Shown here: positions 43,019 to 56,590 of the stretch, in pieces | Numbering within the stretch: position 1 is the first letter of the stretch | Layout: the number at the start of each line of letters is the position of its first letter | Assembly (NCBI GenBank): GCA_015179025.1 | Contig: WHUX01000059.1 | Location: forward strand, 124,001 to 188,000 | Length of the DNA stretch: 64,000 nt | Direction of reading: 5' to 3' | Source of the DNA: Terfezia claveryi | Taxonomy: Eukaryota > Ascomycota > Pezizomycetes > Pezizales > Pezizaceae | Made by a program: the position numbers and the translations under genes | Notes under the pieces: generated by a model | The model's input: only the letters and a program-made list of their open reading frames with translations | Databases searched by the model: none | Told to the model about the DNA's origin: nothing

Positions 43019-45934
43019 GCGGGGAGGAAAATCACGAGGGGAGGCTGGTAGGGGCGTGGTGGGGAAGAGGGGTTATATATTCTAGTGTGGACTTGAAGAA
43101 CCTAAATATTGTTAAAGTATTTGATGATATTGTGAGAGAATGGCGTCTCGAATCACCAACTGCATTACTACTTCTGCTCAGAGAATATAACATTGACGCC
43201 TTGTTTACAATGACTCGCAGGTTCGTAATTATTCTCCCAAGAGCTTCCTCTGGCTTGGATATATATTTTCTTAGCATTTAACTTAATACCCAACTGCAGA
43301 TTTCCAAACCTCTTCGTAATACACAAACCCATTCCCCCATCCTACTGATGGACCAATGCCAACCAGTATCAATTTCGATCAGAGCTAGGATTCACCCGGA
43401 ACCCACAGATAAGGAAGCATATTAAGTAATTCTCTGTTGGATTTTTATTGTATTTAGCTATTCCATGCACCATGCCTCCTCAGTGAGCTTTATTACATTT
43501 TTTTGGTACGCTCTGAGAGGCGCTCGTGCCAACGAGACTAGGGAAGGAGACGGAGTTGTGTATACAGCAGAGAGGCTCAGTTATTATTTCGTAAATCGTC
43601 AATACGCGGTGCTTTTATATGACAGAATATTTAGCTAAATGGGCGCCAATCACACACTATAAAATTTTTACTGGATCCGAAACCGTACTAGTAGTTCATA
43701 CCAGTTCCATACACCTACCTATATACCGCTACTTCAACACAAGCAGAAGCAAAATAGACAAGCAAAAGAAGGTGATGTCAAGATATGCCCCCCTCCCTGC
43801 AGTCGAGTGGAGGAATGAAGACAACCGTAGAGAATCCCCTGGAATATTTGAACGGGATATATTTCTCTGAGTGCACTAGACTAGATAGGGCAGCGAGTAA
43901 CAAATGGGGTAGTGACTGCCCAAGTCGGACTAGCCCAAAAACTCCATTCGAACACTTACCGCTCTCAACCTTACCCTTTTAGAGAATAAGGCCAGAGTGA
44001 ATCAAATGATTGAAAACCTCCATACGGAGTAATTGCATCCTCTATAAATACATAACTTCCCTAAATGCATAGGATCCTATGATGATAATTGCATACCACA
44101 GGTTTTCCACTAATATTATACAGATCCATTAGCCCTAGGCCCATTATACACAGAATCGATCTCCGATATTGATGTTACCATCCTCAGATGCATACGATTA
44201 TGGCTTTAGCTCCACATTAACACGTTCTTTTTATCATTATTTGAGGCCATGCAGCGCGGCTATTAGTATAAGTACAGTTTATATACTGTGCCTGTTGAAG
44301 TGAAATATGACAGAGTTTGATGCTGCGAGTCGAGCAAAAAAATTTCTTCCCGCTGCTTAAACTGATGAAGACACGCTCTTTAGAGCCCGAGCAAATTACT
44401 TAGTAGTCAAAAGATAAAGATATGTTTTACAAGTAAGATAGCGATAAAAGCAAAGGCATTAGAGGTGAATATAATCGGGTGACATTATGAACGAAATTTT
44501 TTTTTCCTGGCTGAATCAAGGCTGCCAGAGATATGACTATTTTGGAGCCAGAGTCAAATACTTGTTAGTTGCAGGAAGATAAAGTAGAATAATTGAAGTT
44601 TGCAGTCCAACTGGGGGCCCAACCTCAGCAATTATGTTTTGTGTGAACCCTTGCCTGCTATAGATTCCTGGCTCCCTCCAGTAGTTCAAACCACCCGCAT
44701 TATCAGTAATGGCAGTGAGGCAGTAGGTAGCCTTGAGGCTGAGATACCAGTATTTAGAAATGATAATCCTCTTGGTAAGTGATGGGCAAGCACTTGAGGC
44801 TTGTCAAGATAGCTTCGTGGGGGTTAGGGAGCTAGTCAACATAATTTGAGCGAAGAATTGGGATATACTTGGGCTTTCCTGATACATAGATTCTTTGGAG
44901 CGAGAAACCGAGACCTTTGGGGAATATAAATGGTATACTTCGATGTCTGGATTGGCACAACCCCTCCAGTGACGGTAATGGCCAAAAGCGTAATAGCCAG
45001 AAAGAGGGGCAGAGCTAGCAAGTCTAGTGCTCTGAAGTCAATACTATTTGAGGAAAACTCTCGGCCCTTGAATATATATCAAAGATGCATAATTTGAACA
45101 GTGAGGACATCATCGCTATGCAACAAGCGGAAAGGTCATTTCATGCACACAGGAGGCTGAGGAACCGTTGCCTAAAAGTTTTGAGGTTAGACAAATCAAA
45201 AATTTTATATATACCAGAGAAGAAATCTGCCTCAAATATGTGATTTTTTTTAATTATTATTTTCACGGTATGATAATTAGCTAGATTATCGTCGGAAACG
45301 GCATTCATGGTTCAGAGCGAACGGACGGAGAATACGCCATTATTAGGCGCCGGAAGATCCCTTTGAAGAGAGATAAAGAAACTATCCTGCTAGCGTAACT
45401 CTCAAGTGATCCTATATCAATCACCCATTCTTCCGCTCAACTTCGACAATGATTGATCAGGGTAATCTGCGCTTATGCTATGTAAGTATTGCAATTTAAT
45501 GAAATTTGGGAACTTGAAGCGAACCCGTCTCCCGTTGCTTCTAATTGGCTGGCTAATTCTTAACAAAAAATTTCCCTAGTCACGTTTTTTCGATGGCGTG
45601 TTCTCACGTGACTGCAAGTTATCCTTCACCTTAGAAGAGACCATATTTCATATCCTTAGATGGAGAAATTTGGTCAAACAAGTCACAGGGAGGTACATAT
45701 CTCGTTATCAGGTCTATTTATTTTTCGTAGATCTACTGCTAGATACCACTATATTTATGTACAGTATATGCGACACGGTAGAGATCTATAGTGAGCTTTC
45801 CGGGCCGAGCCAACCCTTTTCCGCCTCGGCTCCATCTCCATCTCCATCTCCATCACCTTCACTCTCTCCCATCTCGCGGCCGGTGTCGACGTTCCTCCTC
45901 CCCCAATCCACCATACAAGGAACTCCGAACCACA
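43019..45934. other. A/T-rich gene-poor region
   Basis: No gene recognised over 2.9 kb. Short open frames (such as 43087-43281 and 45598-45900) lack family features. One reverse-complement variant of the dispersed motif (cgtgccaacgagactaggg) is at about 43,526. The end near 45,830 has a CATCTC-type short repeat that lies just before the carrier gene and is probably its 5' UTR. Confidence 0.4.
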
Positions 45935-47085
45935 ATGGCCGATACCGTCGCTGCCGCCACCCCCGTCGCGGATGATGGGCTAATACGAACGATTAAGGAC
46001 CTTGTTGCTGGTGCTGCAGGAGGTGTAACACAGGTTATGGTTGGTATGTTGTTGCACAATTGTGCTTGTGGGTTTCGCTGGGGGGTACAGAGAGGCTGAT
46101 AATAAATGAGCGGAGAGTGAATAGGTCAGCCATTCGATATTGTGAAAGTGCGAATGCAGACACAGACGCATGCTACGAATGCATTCGACGTGGCGAAGAA
46201 GATTTGGGTTAATGAGGGGCCGTTGGCTTTTTATAAGGTACATTCTAGACTTTCCTAGGCCTGGGAGAAATTGGAGGCTGTTGGTTGGATTGGATTGCAT
46301 TTTGAGCGGAGCTATAATGGAGTGGGAGATCTAGGGAACATTAACACCCATAATTGGTATCGGTGCTTGCGTATCGGTCCAGTTCGGTGCCTTCCACGAA
46401 GCCCGTCGGCGGATTGCAGCTTACAACGCCGAGCACCACCCAGAGCGAAAAGACCTAACGTATGGACAATACTACCTCGCCGGAGCCACTGCTGGTATTG
46501 CTAACAGTAAGATTACTTCCCCCCGCTCCCGAAGGCATGGGCTAACCACACTCTACCCAACCACCCATAGCCATCCTCTCCTCCCCCATCGAACACGTCC
46601 GCATTCGTCTCCAAACCCAACCCCACGGCCTCAATCGTCTCTACTCTGGTCCCCTCTCCTGCATCACTACCCTCACCCGCACGGCTGGTATCGGGCATGG
46701 CCTCTACCGTGGCACAGCCGTGACCCTCCTTCGTGAAGCCCAAGCCTACGGAGTCTGGTTCCTTACATTCGAATACCTCATGTCCCGGCATGCGACCAGG
46801 TCTGAAGTCCCCAGCTGGAAAGTCGCATTATATGGAGGCCTTGCTGGGGAGGCTCTTTGGCTTGCAAGTTATCCGTTCGATGTGGTCAAGAGTAGGATGC
46901 AGACAGATGAAGTCAGTAGGGATAGGTGGAGGTACAGGAACATGAGGCATGCGTTTGCCAGTGTTTGGGCTGAGGGGGGGGTGCGTGTGTTTTGGAAGGG
47001 GTTGGGGCCGACGCTAGTGAGGGCGATGCCGGTTAGTGCGGGGACGTTCTTTACTGTGGAGATGGCGATGAGGGCGATGAGTTAA
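45935..47085 (+). CDS. YMC1: Mitochondrial carrier, Ymc1/Ymc2 type
   Basis: Six-helix inner-membrane transporter of the SLC25 family. Exons 45935-46043, 46125-46237, 46335-46506, 46571-47085 join in phase; 302 residues, normal. All three carrier signatures are present: QPFDIVKVRMQT, SPIEHVRIRLQT and YPFDVVKSRMQT. The partner motifs are FYKG, LYRG and FWKG. The contact region GTLTPIIGIGACVSVQFGAF is characteristic of the Ymc1/Ymc2 and carnitine/ornithine carrier branch; fungal Ymc1-type seems best, with a role in amino-acid (glycine or glutamate) or acyl-carnitine exchange not resolved. Introns are 81, 97 and 64 nt. Confidence 0.88.
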
Positions 47086-48639
47086 AGTCGAGAGTATAAC
47101 ATAGAGAAAAAGGAAAAGGGGAGGCGTTAATCGAAGCTAAAGACTTATTATTTTGTCTGCGATTCTGTCTCATTTATCTTTTTCAAGATACCACACTAAG
47201 ATTATCGAGCTGGGTTTAGGTTTCTGTAACACTAGCAAGAATAGATTATTGTTTCGAGACACTCCGGATCCGCACCCCACATCCCATGGAAAAGGTCTCA
47301 GATGATCAATGTCCCAACAGATAATGTCCCCTGTTATACTGTAATTAGCCAAGTCCCAAGAACCCGGTCGTGTTCTCTTGCCCCCTGCAAGATGCCCGTT
47401 CATTTACGGCGTTCTGGAACAATTATTAATATATCCAAAGGGTACTTACAGTAATAGTTATTTTTTCATCTTACAAGCTGAGAAACTTGAGACCGTACCT
47501 ACCTAATGATTATTATACATACAGTATGTACATACATAAATTTGCCGAGTACATATCCTCGATAATATGGTAATTGTGAACTGATCTGTGTCCTCGATCC
47601 GGAGAAGCAAAAGGACCTTCTCAAGGCTAATTTTTTGGCAGATTAATCTGGAGTTGTTACTTTTTCTTTTCGGTAGATGTGAGACAGTAGTCTGGCTAGC
47701 ACGTGAGACAGCATACTCCTCCTACCTTATCATGTACAAGGCCCAGGGCCTAGTCTAGTTTTAGCACATGCCTGGATGGCACAAGCCCCTCGAAAGAGGC
47801 CCAGGTTACGAACAGGCCCCCAATAATCCCAACAGTCCAGACTAGGTAGTAGTGGAAACTAGTCTGGTTGGCATTTGCAGCTCTGAGCTTGGCTCAGGGT
47901 CTGGCAACGAATACCTAGTCTCGACCAGACCCTCGTAGAGCGAAAACCAGATCGAGACTAGAAAACCATAGTCTGGTTCCGAGGGGTTGTGTAGTCACGC
48001 CTGTGAGGGTCGTAGACTAGTCTGTAGTCTGGTTGGTCTGGTTGGCACAACCCCCCCGTAACAGAAAACCCCTCTACGAGGGTCTGATCGAGACTACAGA
48101 AAACCATAGTCTGGTTGCACAACCCCTCCGTAGGAGAAAGCCAGGCTACTGTAGGTTCCGAAATAGGCAGTGTCTCGATCCTGATTCTGTTTGACTTTGG
48201 CTCGTCATGAAGTGATTCGAGAGGTCAGGCCTATTCACGCGCCCCGGGCCCGAGAGATTGGTGAGGACCATTCGTAGTCGTATATATTGCCGCATGCATC
48301 CTAGTATGGTGTTATGTGAGGCTTTAATCTATATCCTCGATGTGCCAACCAGAAAATATACCATACCTGAGAGAATTACAAATGTAAAATGGCTCTCCAC
48401 TAGCCTCGTAGAAATAAATAGCATTAAACATACATACATACATACATATATACCACCCGCAAGTCCTCTTAGTCTGGTACAACAAATCCCTTTATAAACC
48501 AAGAATGGAACATCTGAAGCAACGCAACAATTAGTCTGGTCCGCAACAATGCCAGGAATATATACCGAACGCCAAATAGAACACTCAAAAAAAAAAAAAA
48601 GTGATTGAACGCCCCACGAAATCACAGCAGGCCACTCGA
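47086..48639. other. Intergenic region with a cluster of the dispersed motif
   Basis: No gene seen. Between 47,690 and 48,130 the motif agtctggttggcacaacc and its parts recur at least seven times in direct and partly inverted order, with ctcgtagag, cctctacgag and tcgagacta in between. Confidence 0.6.
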
Positions 48640-50085
48640 TTACTGCCGTTGGAGCTCCGTCTCCCCATCGCTTCCCCCAGCCAGGTCCCTCTGGCTTGTA
48701 CTCGCAGAATTCATCTCCCCTGTATTACCACCTCTCTCCTCATCAAACCCCATCACCCCATACTGCGCCATCTCATGCTCAATAAAACGTTCAGTCGTAA
48801 TCTCTTCCTTATTGAAATTCTTCTTTTTGCTATGTTTCATGCTCCCAGGGAGTTTGTCGAATGAGTGGGGAAGATTAGAATTATCCGGGAGAGACCGCCC
48901 GCCATTTCGTGACCGCACAGCGCTGGAACTATTAGGCTTGAGGCCTAGTACATGACCCCAAACAGAGCGGGTGAAGATGGGTTTGATTGCTGGCGCACAA
49001 ATAGTGACAATACCCACGTTGATCTCAATCCTGTGGAGCATAAGATTAGAGACAACATCAGGCTCTTATGGTAAAAGTATCTTACATTGACCAAATATGC
49101 GACCCGACCATCGCCCAAGTGACGTCGGTTACGGTATTGAAGTTGACAAGTGTAGTCATTCGCACAAACGAAGCAATGCAAATGCTGTAGAACTGACGTT
49201 ACTTAACTCAGTAACCTCCTGACAAATGGGTTGGGAGATTGGGCATGAGGTTGGTATTCGTACAAGAAACCAAACATCATCATAGCCGAGAGTTGTAGCT
49301 TGCTGCTCCTACTCGCCATCAATTTCCACACCACTCGTAACGGGAGCAACAGCGCTGCAATGTCCGTAACCACGGTGAAAGCAGCATTGGCGAGGTAAAC
49401 TCTCTCAAGATTCACACAACTTCCACCAGGAATCTTTTTATCCCAGAAATACTGAATGGGGTAACATGAGAAAATCAGAACTATGGAGAATGTGAACCAT
49501 AGTACTGTGTTCAGCCCAATAAAGCCCCGGCACCAGGCGCGGTAGTGTCGAGAAGTCGTCAGTCTCCAGTAGAATAATAAGAGGGACTGCTTGATTGCAA
49601 ATATCAAGGTCACATAGATGAGGATGCTGGCATAGGCAAGCTAATCAAATAACGACCTGTTAGCATTGGTATCCTGCCTTTTGAATAAGTTCAGCGAGCT
49701 TGATTAGCTGCTCTTAACAACGCTTGGGGGATCTCGTGTACCTGGAAAAGTGGAACAATTGCTGTTGGGTCGATAAACTCAATATGCCTTCCCAGACCAT
49801 ACCTTGTAGTGAGGCAGATAACTGTAGACTCCGCAATGAGCAATGCCTAGACACGAAACTTGTTCAGTAATAGAAATGATGTAGAAAATCCACCTTCCCT
49901 CTACTGTATGAATACTGACTGACCGTTGCAGCAAGCATGAAAGCATCATCCAGTCCCAAGCCTTGCTTCGTCAATTGTAACCTCACCCATACTCGCAAGG
50001 AAACGACAACACAAGAGAAAGAGCATAATCCAGCGACAATCCCGATAAGCTTCCCAGCCTGATTGATATTTTCGCGAGTCGACAT
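48640..50085 (-). CDS. Pth11-like seven-transmembrane (fungal rhodopsin-domain) protein
   Basis: Integral membrane protein of the large fungal family related to Pth11 receptors. Five exons on the minus strand join in phase: 50085-49924, 49846-49742, 49640-49264, 49184-49086, 49030-48640; 377 residues. The first in-frame ATG is at 50085. Hydrophobic helices alternate with conserved family parts: VSLRVWVRLQLTKQGLGLDD, then CLTTRYGLGRHIEFI, LAYASILIYVTLIFAIKQSL, LLFYWRLT, CYPIQYFWD, DIAALLLPLRVVWKL, NVGIVTICAPAIKPIF. The C-terminal tail is polar (Ser, Lys, Glu). No CFEM domain is present at the N-terminus. It may sense surface or plant-derived cues, but no ligand can be proposed. Confidence 0.82.
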
Positions 50086-53000
50086 TTCACGAGTCGACAA
50101 TTTCAATATCAGACTCGCATAGTAATTTCAGTGGGCTAAAACCAGATATTTATCCGCACTTGGGGCTCTACCGTCTCTATATGGGCAGCTCAGGTCCCTT
50201 TGGTCAGGGAAATTCCTAGACTCGGCTTGATCCTTGATATAATTGTGTCAGACCTGTACTGCCCACGCCACAGCTGGCTGGCAATATATTCGGGAAAAGT
50301 AGTGACTAGTAAGGAACAAGGATAGTTAACCGTCCGGACATCCTTTGTACAGTAGAGGGCCCGACGCAGCTTAAAGTGCCTCTGCATTATTTCACACCAG
50401 GCTTCACTTGCTTCACTTTGAGAATCTGAATCTCCAGTTGCACGCAGTACTTTTAACTTCAACCCCTCTACGTGACGCTTCGCACAATAGCATAGGATGT
50501 ACCTAGGCAAGCCCGTCGCCGTCGGGAGTAACTAGCTATGTACCAGGGTACGGTACATCTACTCTTCATCTTCATTGACCAACATGCGCAAGCATGATGC
50601 GGTGAACCCCATACAAAAAACTGGTGACAAGCGCCCCCGCCAGCACTTATCTAGAGTTTCTTGGTGTTGGCCTCTTAGTCATGTAAAATGCTAGAAGCCT
50701 AGTCTCGTAGAAGCCCTATCTCATACTGTTGCACCTTGCTATCCAGGTAAGCCGGAATCTACTTAGAAGGCCAAAAATCCCGAAATTGCTTCTGGACCTT
50801 ATTAGTAGCTTGATAATTGTTTTAAGCCTTCCCGGGCCTGAAGAACTGTCTCAACCATATCGAAAACTTGAATTTGGCGGAGAGAGTGCCGAAACCGAGA
50901 GACTTTGGAAAAATGTAGCAAGATCATCAAGCTGCAAATAGCTTCTGAAACTGTTGGAACCTTTGGAGGTAGAGGTTCATCAACTGGTAGAATTTCTGAT
51001 ATTGCTTCAAGTAATAGGTTGCTGCATGCTTTGAGGAATTTCAGCTTGAATGACAAAATTTCAACCATGCTTCTGCACTTTCCGCTGCTCCAGATCTAGT
51101 ACAGTTACTTGGTCTGTAACATCTTCAGTTTCTAAAGTAAGCATACTAGCTACTGATAAGTAGTTGCTTGCTAAATCCTGAAGATATTTGTGACGGCTAC
51201 CAATTAACTCATAATCCATAGCATCTTCCCACTGCCAATGAATATCAGAATACTAGCCAGCAAATAAAAAAACACTCTTGTGGCTCTCTACTCTATCCAG
51301 GTATGCTTTCCTCCCTCGGAGATGTTGTTGTTGGGGGTGGAAAAGGGATATGCGGCAAATTTGCTTTAACGGATCCTCACGGTGATTTTGCCATCCGTAT
51401 GCAACTGTAAAAGCAAATCTAAAACTGCGTAGTCTGGCTAGCATGGTTGTACGGTCGCTTAATATTTTTCAGGGCAAAGATGCAGCAGGCCGAAGCCATT
51501 GCGGAGCCGAGGCACGAGAAGAGTAGCACATAATTAACGCTTACAACTTTATTTCAATGTTGTAGGCCCTCATAATTATGTGCTTTCTTTCATCCACCAA
51601 TATAGTCATGACTACGTCATTGATGCTATATATGAAGTTACGTAAGAAGAGAATATGGCTGAACCAGAAGAACGGTGTCGTTGATAAAGTGCTGAAGGCT
51701 TGCTGGGGCATTGCAGTGCATGATGATCATGTTACTCGAATGACGGTATCTTGTTCTATGGTCCGTCCCAGGCACACAGGTTCTTACCAATTTTGAACCT
51801 AATTTCAAAAAGTTCTGTCCTCGGGCCCTCCCCCCGGACCAGGTAAATATAAACTGTTTTGCCATATATGCCAATATGTCAAGTATGTGTTGCAGCCCAG
51901 TGTATTTACCCGCTCTCGCTCCCGTCTCACTTGTACTTCCTCTCTTGGCTTTGGTAGCAACAGATACCTAGATTGGGGTCATATTAGGGATGTGCGCTAT
52001 GCAGCAACGATAGCCAGCTTTTAGAGTCAAGGGTATACCGGTAGTTGCAAGATTTTTGCTGTTCCTAGGTGGCACACATTCCCCTGTTAATCTCTCTTTC
52101 GGTGGTAGCGGTAGATATTGGGTTACTACCTGAAGTACCGAAAGAGAGGCCCAAACAAAGATCAATTCGCAGAAATTTGTATTGAGCACTAGACTAAGTG
52201 GCGTACGACTTTTCTGACTAGAGTTACCTACCTTAAATATTTCCCAACAAGTTGTCTAGGACTTTTGAAATTATTATCATCACCGGTTAGGTGCAATCAG
52301 ACTCATACAGTAGTACCGTCTCCTTCGGCCGCCGCGTGCAAGGCAATGCAGGCGGGCATACCGGTATAGTGGTCCAATAACATAATAATTACCCTACCTA
52401 GTCTAGCCGCTTATGGCACCAACTGCCGTATTAGGAAGCAAGTCTATATAGACTAAACTAAGTAGGTAGTCCTAGCCGTGAATGCTTGCCACACACCTTC
52501 AGGTTCTATGTGTGCCAACCAGACTAGTTTTATGTATCATTTATTAGGACCTGGTCCCTGCAAGTCAGGATTTGGTGTAACACTTATGAATTTGAGAAAA
52601 GGGTACTAAGTAAATATAAGGGTATTAGTACGGAGTAGAATTTAATTTCTCATATTTCTAGGCACATGGGTTTACTCTGTAGGTAGGTAATATTTCAAAA
52701 GATTCTTTGCGGTCCCCATGTTCACACCGCCCTCTCGGTCGCTGCAGTGTCCGCTGACAGACTACCTGAAGTGTTAAGTATGCATTCAGAGTCACAACCG
52801 AAAGACGAAGTAGGTTGCAACGGCGCATGCGGTTAGAAGTAGTTGACCCAAGCCAGCTGTGTATGCCTGTAACGCTTCAAGAGATATGTATATATCAACG
52901 AAAATCTTTAGGGGACGTTCTAGTCTGGTTTCAGGGACGTATTGTGGCAATTCGGCCACTACATAGGCTGCATATAATAGTTATCACTATGCATACATAG

Positions 53001-54743
53001 TTATATGTACCGGCATAGGCTGGCTTAGTTATAGGTCCGGCGACATGACCTCTAGGGCAAGACTAAGAACAGCTACAGATGACTGGTAAAAAGGTCTTTC
53101 TTGGCATCACCCTGCAGCATCATAATGTGTCTTAACGACTAAAGAATTAAGCTTGCATACCCCTAATATGTTTACTGACGAGGTTTTCTTATCCTATCTA
53201 TAGGCCTTATCAGATTCTTTAACATGCCTGGTTGCCATTGTAGTCATGAAACACATTGTGAATAAGAATGCAGGGATATTCAGGGTAATGTATACCCCAA
53301 ACCAAGATTCGAACCAATACGGGGCAACACCCATCCTCGGCTTCGGAAACACCAGTCAGAGGAACGCAACCAACTATAGCAGAGTAGAATCAAGTATTCT
53401 ACAAATAGAGTTGTATGTCGACAGGTAAGCATCCACAAAATATATTTTAAAGACAGCAATACTGTAATTGTACCATCTTTGAAGTATTAGTGTTAATATG
53501 TATAGAGGAGGGTCTCTGTTTTGTGTCTTAGTCCTCTGGTGAATATGTTAGGAGGAACTTTATAGGTTTGTTTACGACCGATATTCACATCAATATTATA
53601 TATAGATCATAATGCGTATCGTTCCCATGGTTGACGTTTCTGTGCACAAAAATACCGTGAGGCTAGGGAACATGAAATTGAAGCTATATCACTAAGCTAA
53701 ATCACGAAGCTAACACAAGGTCATACATAATATTGATGCATCTTTTGTCAAACCCCAGTGGACATCGCATAATGTACGTAACAAATTCCAGTCATATGTA
53801 TCACTTCAAATATCCTAATCTATCTAATTGACCAACCGCATACTCAATATCAACGTCCATAATTCCACCTCTTAGCCAAAATTTGATCCCTTCCATTTAC
53901 CTCCGTCAACCCACCGCTGCCTTGCCTTAAAGTCCAGATGCTCCCACGTGCTAAACCAATTACTACCTCTTTCCCGCAAATGATCAACTCTACTGGGAAT
54001 CCACCCCCCACCTGCCATGTCAAACAACGAAACACACAAACGTACACATATCAACACTCCCCTAAAGGTGGATGCTGCTAAGCTGATCAGTCAAACACAC
54101 AGAAGCCCCACCAAATAGCAGCCTAAAACCTCCTCAGATTCTGCCACAACACTCCAATCAACACCACACTAACAACAATGGAAGCACAAAGTAATTAACC
54201 CCCCAAAGAAACATAATATAGTATCGCTAAACAAAACTGTGCAGCAAGGGAGAGACAGTAAAGAGATTCAGAAAATCGCAGATTTATGCAGGAACGACCC
54301 ATGATAAATGAATTAGTATAATGGAAAGAAATAGGGAGAGATAGGAATAGAATGAATCTCGTACATTGCTAAAAATGGAGAAAAACATCAACTGTAGCTT
54401 TAGTGGAATCGGTTGAGTAAGGGTAATTAGATGGTATATAAGGATCAGTATGAAAAATCAGATAGAATAAAATCACAACACGCAATGCCCATAGACTTAA
54501 AAATAATATTAAAAGGGTAATAATGAAACACAAGAGCATATATGAAGGCAGTGAGAGGTAAAGATGATAAGTAAATAGAAAATTAGATATCCTGTCTTCC
54601 CATTACTCCAGTTGTCACTTTTTGAGATATACTATAACCTTTGCTTCGACTCCGGTTTCTTCACTCCTGATTCCAATGCATACCCGCTGTACTCCGTCGT
54701 AGACACCAGGACCCCAAACGCCGGAAGTCGTTATATGCTATAG
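50086..54743. other. Gene-poor region
   Basis: No intact gene recognised in 4.6 kb. Around 50,700-51,450 open frames on both strands look like decayed coding sequence, possibly a transposase, but I cannot name a family. A small hairpin (ctctctttcggt ... accgaaagagag) sits at about 52,093-52,148. Reverse-complement and direct copies of the dispersed motif occur near 52,509 and 52,920. The last kilobase before 54,744 is A/T-rich and probably holds the 3' UTR of the Swi5/Ace2-like gene. Confidence 0.4.
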
Positions 54744-56590
54744 TTATACTCCATAAAAGCCCTGTTCCGAAGCATCTAGTAGTTCGGACTTGACATACCC
54801 GTCCTCGAAGTTTAGAATTGTCGGATCTCGTTCCAAGGCGGTCAAATCCAGCATTTCCTGAGCGAACATGCCCAATTCGACTGAAGCTCCGAACTCCCCT
54901 GGACTGCTGTATGTACTCTGCGGTTTTCTCATGTTTACGTGGGCAGGATAATCCGATGAATCGCTTGTCATGTACTGTGTATGGCTGAATTCTTCAAAGC
55001 TGTTCTTGTCTGCGATGGTGAAGGATTCGACGTCATATCCCGGGGATGTGGGTGGAGAGTATTCATCAGACGATCCCATGTCCGGCATGCCACCAGGAGA
55101 ATCCTCTTCTGCCGATGGTGTAGGCGAAGTTGAAGCCATTTCATCTGGTCCTGTCGATTCACCAGAGGAGGTATCTGAAGCCCCAGAGGATGTAATACCC
55201 AAATGGTTATCCTCCTTTGGTAATGGTTTCTTCCTGGGTCTTCCACGTTTTACCTCTTTCCGGACTACACCTTCAAATGCACCAATACACATTCCCCTTT
55301 GCCTGTGCCTTGTCAAAGCGTCGTGTCTTGCGAATGAATTCCCACAGAGACATGGATATGGCTTGACGCCAGTGTGGATTTTCGAGTGTCTCTTAAGATC
55401 GTGTTGCCGAACGAAGCACTTTTTGCACACTAAGCACTTGAACTGACGGTCGCCAAGGTGAGTCTGAACATGGGACTTGATGTTCTCCTTTCTTCCAAAG
55501 CGCTTTGCACATCCTTCATATAAACACACCCATTTTCCATCAGAAGGTTCGGGACCATCGATGAAACTTGCGATTTCCTCCATTGTAATTCCAGACAAGA
55601 TGTCACCGCGTTCGAGAGGCGCTGTTTCTGTGGGGACTGGTGCTGGCGCAAGCAGGGGACGGGTATGAATTTGAATTGGGCTTTGGGTGGGGATGACTGG
55701 GCTAGATTTTAGGTCATTAGCGGACGCCATAGGTGTATCGAACATTGCCAGGTGCTGCTGAACATCCTGAGGGGGAAACCCAGGAGACATCGAGATCGGT
55801 GAATGTGAGTAGAAGGAGTGTTCGTCAAGTTCTGTGTCGGGGGATCCCATTGCCAGACTTGATAAGTTCACGTAGTGTCCAGTATGCGGTATAGGAGCCA
55901 AATCAAACGTGCTGACGGACATCAAGGGCGTTGTGTGGGCGCGTGTCGGCATGCCGTGTTCGCTGTGTGCATATATATCTTGTGCAATCATGTTTGCAGC
56001 GTCGTCTAGTCTTCCGGCTGGAGCGAGAGGTCGCATATTCGGGTTCAACAATGATCCTCGTCGCTTTAGCTGCACAGAGTCCATACTCCCTTTCCGAACG
56101 TGTTGGTTTTGTGGCCGGGGATATGGGAAGCTTGAATATTGTGTCTGATGCGGAACTGGGGCGTAACCTGCACAAATTAAAAGCTTGTCAGTCTTCATCG
56201 CGCGATGTATAACGCGTTAATCCAGAAGGAGCAAAGTACGAGATGCAGAAAAAAAGGATTTGAACCTTGTCGAGACTGGTTCGAAAGGGAGGGTTGCTCG
56301 GTAACAGTGAATATATTGAACGTTCCGTTCATAATAACGTTTCCATTCATGTTCATCGCACTCCCATCCACATCAAAAGACATCATTTTCGACCCCATGC
56401 CGGACTTCAGCAACAACGACTCATCAGGGACCGACAGTTGCCGACGGTGTTGTTGGCGCTGATATGACCGCTTTTGTGCCGGTGAGCTGGCTATTGCATT
56501 TTGTGCTTGTTTGGCCTCCAGAAGGGGATTCTCGCAGGCAGTATTTAGTCGTTGCTGTCGCTGAACCCTTTTGGCTGGTGATTGAAGCAT
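54744..56590 (-). CDS. ace2: Swi5/Ace2-like C2H2 transcription factor
   Basis: Nuclear regulator of cell-separation and cell-cycle-linked genes in yeasts; related factors control growth and enzyme genes in filamentous fungi. Two exons on the minus strand, 56590-56266 and 56167-54744, with a 98-nt intron in phase 1; 582 residues. The fingers are CLYEGCAKRFGRKENIKSHV then QTH, CLVCKKCFVRQHDLKRHSKI then H, and CLCGNSFARHDALTRHRQRG ending MCIGAF, nearly identical to Swi5/Ace2. A basic patch follows (KRGRPRKKP), a likely nuclear signal or AT-hook. The N-terminal part is Gln/Ser/Pro-rich, disordered; the C-terminus is acidic and Ser-rich (phosphorylation likely). The first in-frame ATG is 56590; the open frame continues upstream without an ATG. 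Confidence 0.88.

Noticed and set aside
53290..53420. tRNA-like sequence on the minus strand with GGTTCGAATC
   Set aside because: The B-box resembles a T-loop, but I cannot fold acceptor, D and anticodon arms, and no A-box stands at the right distance.
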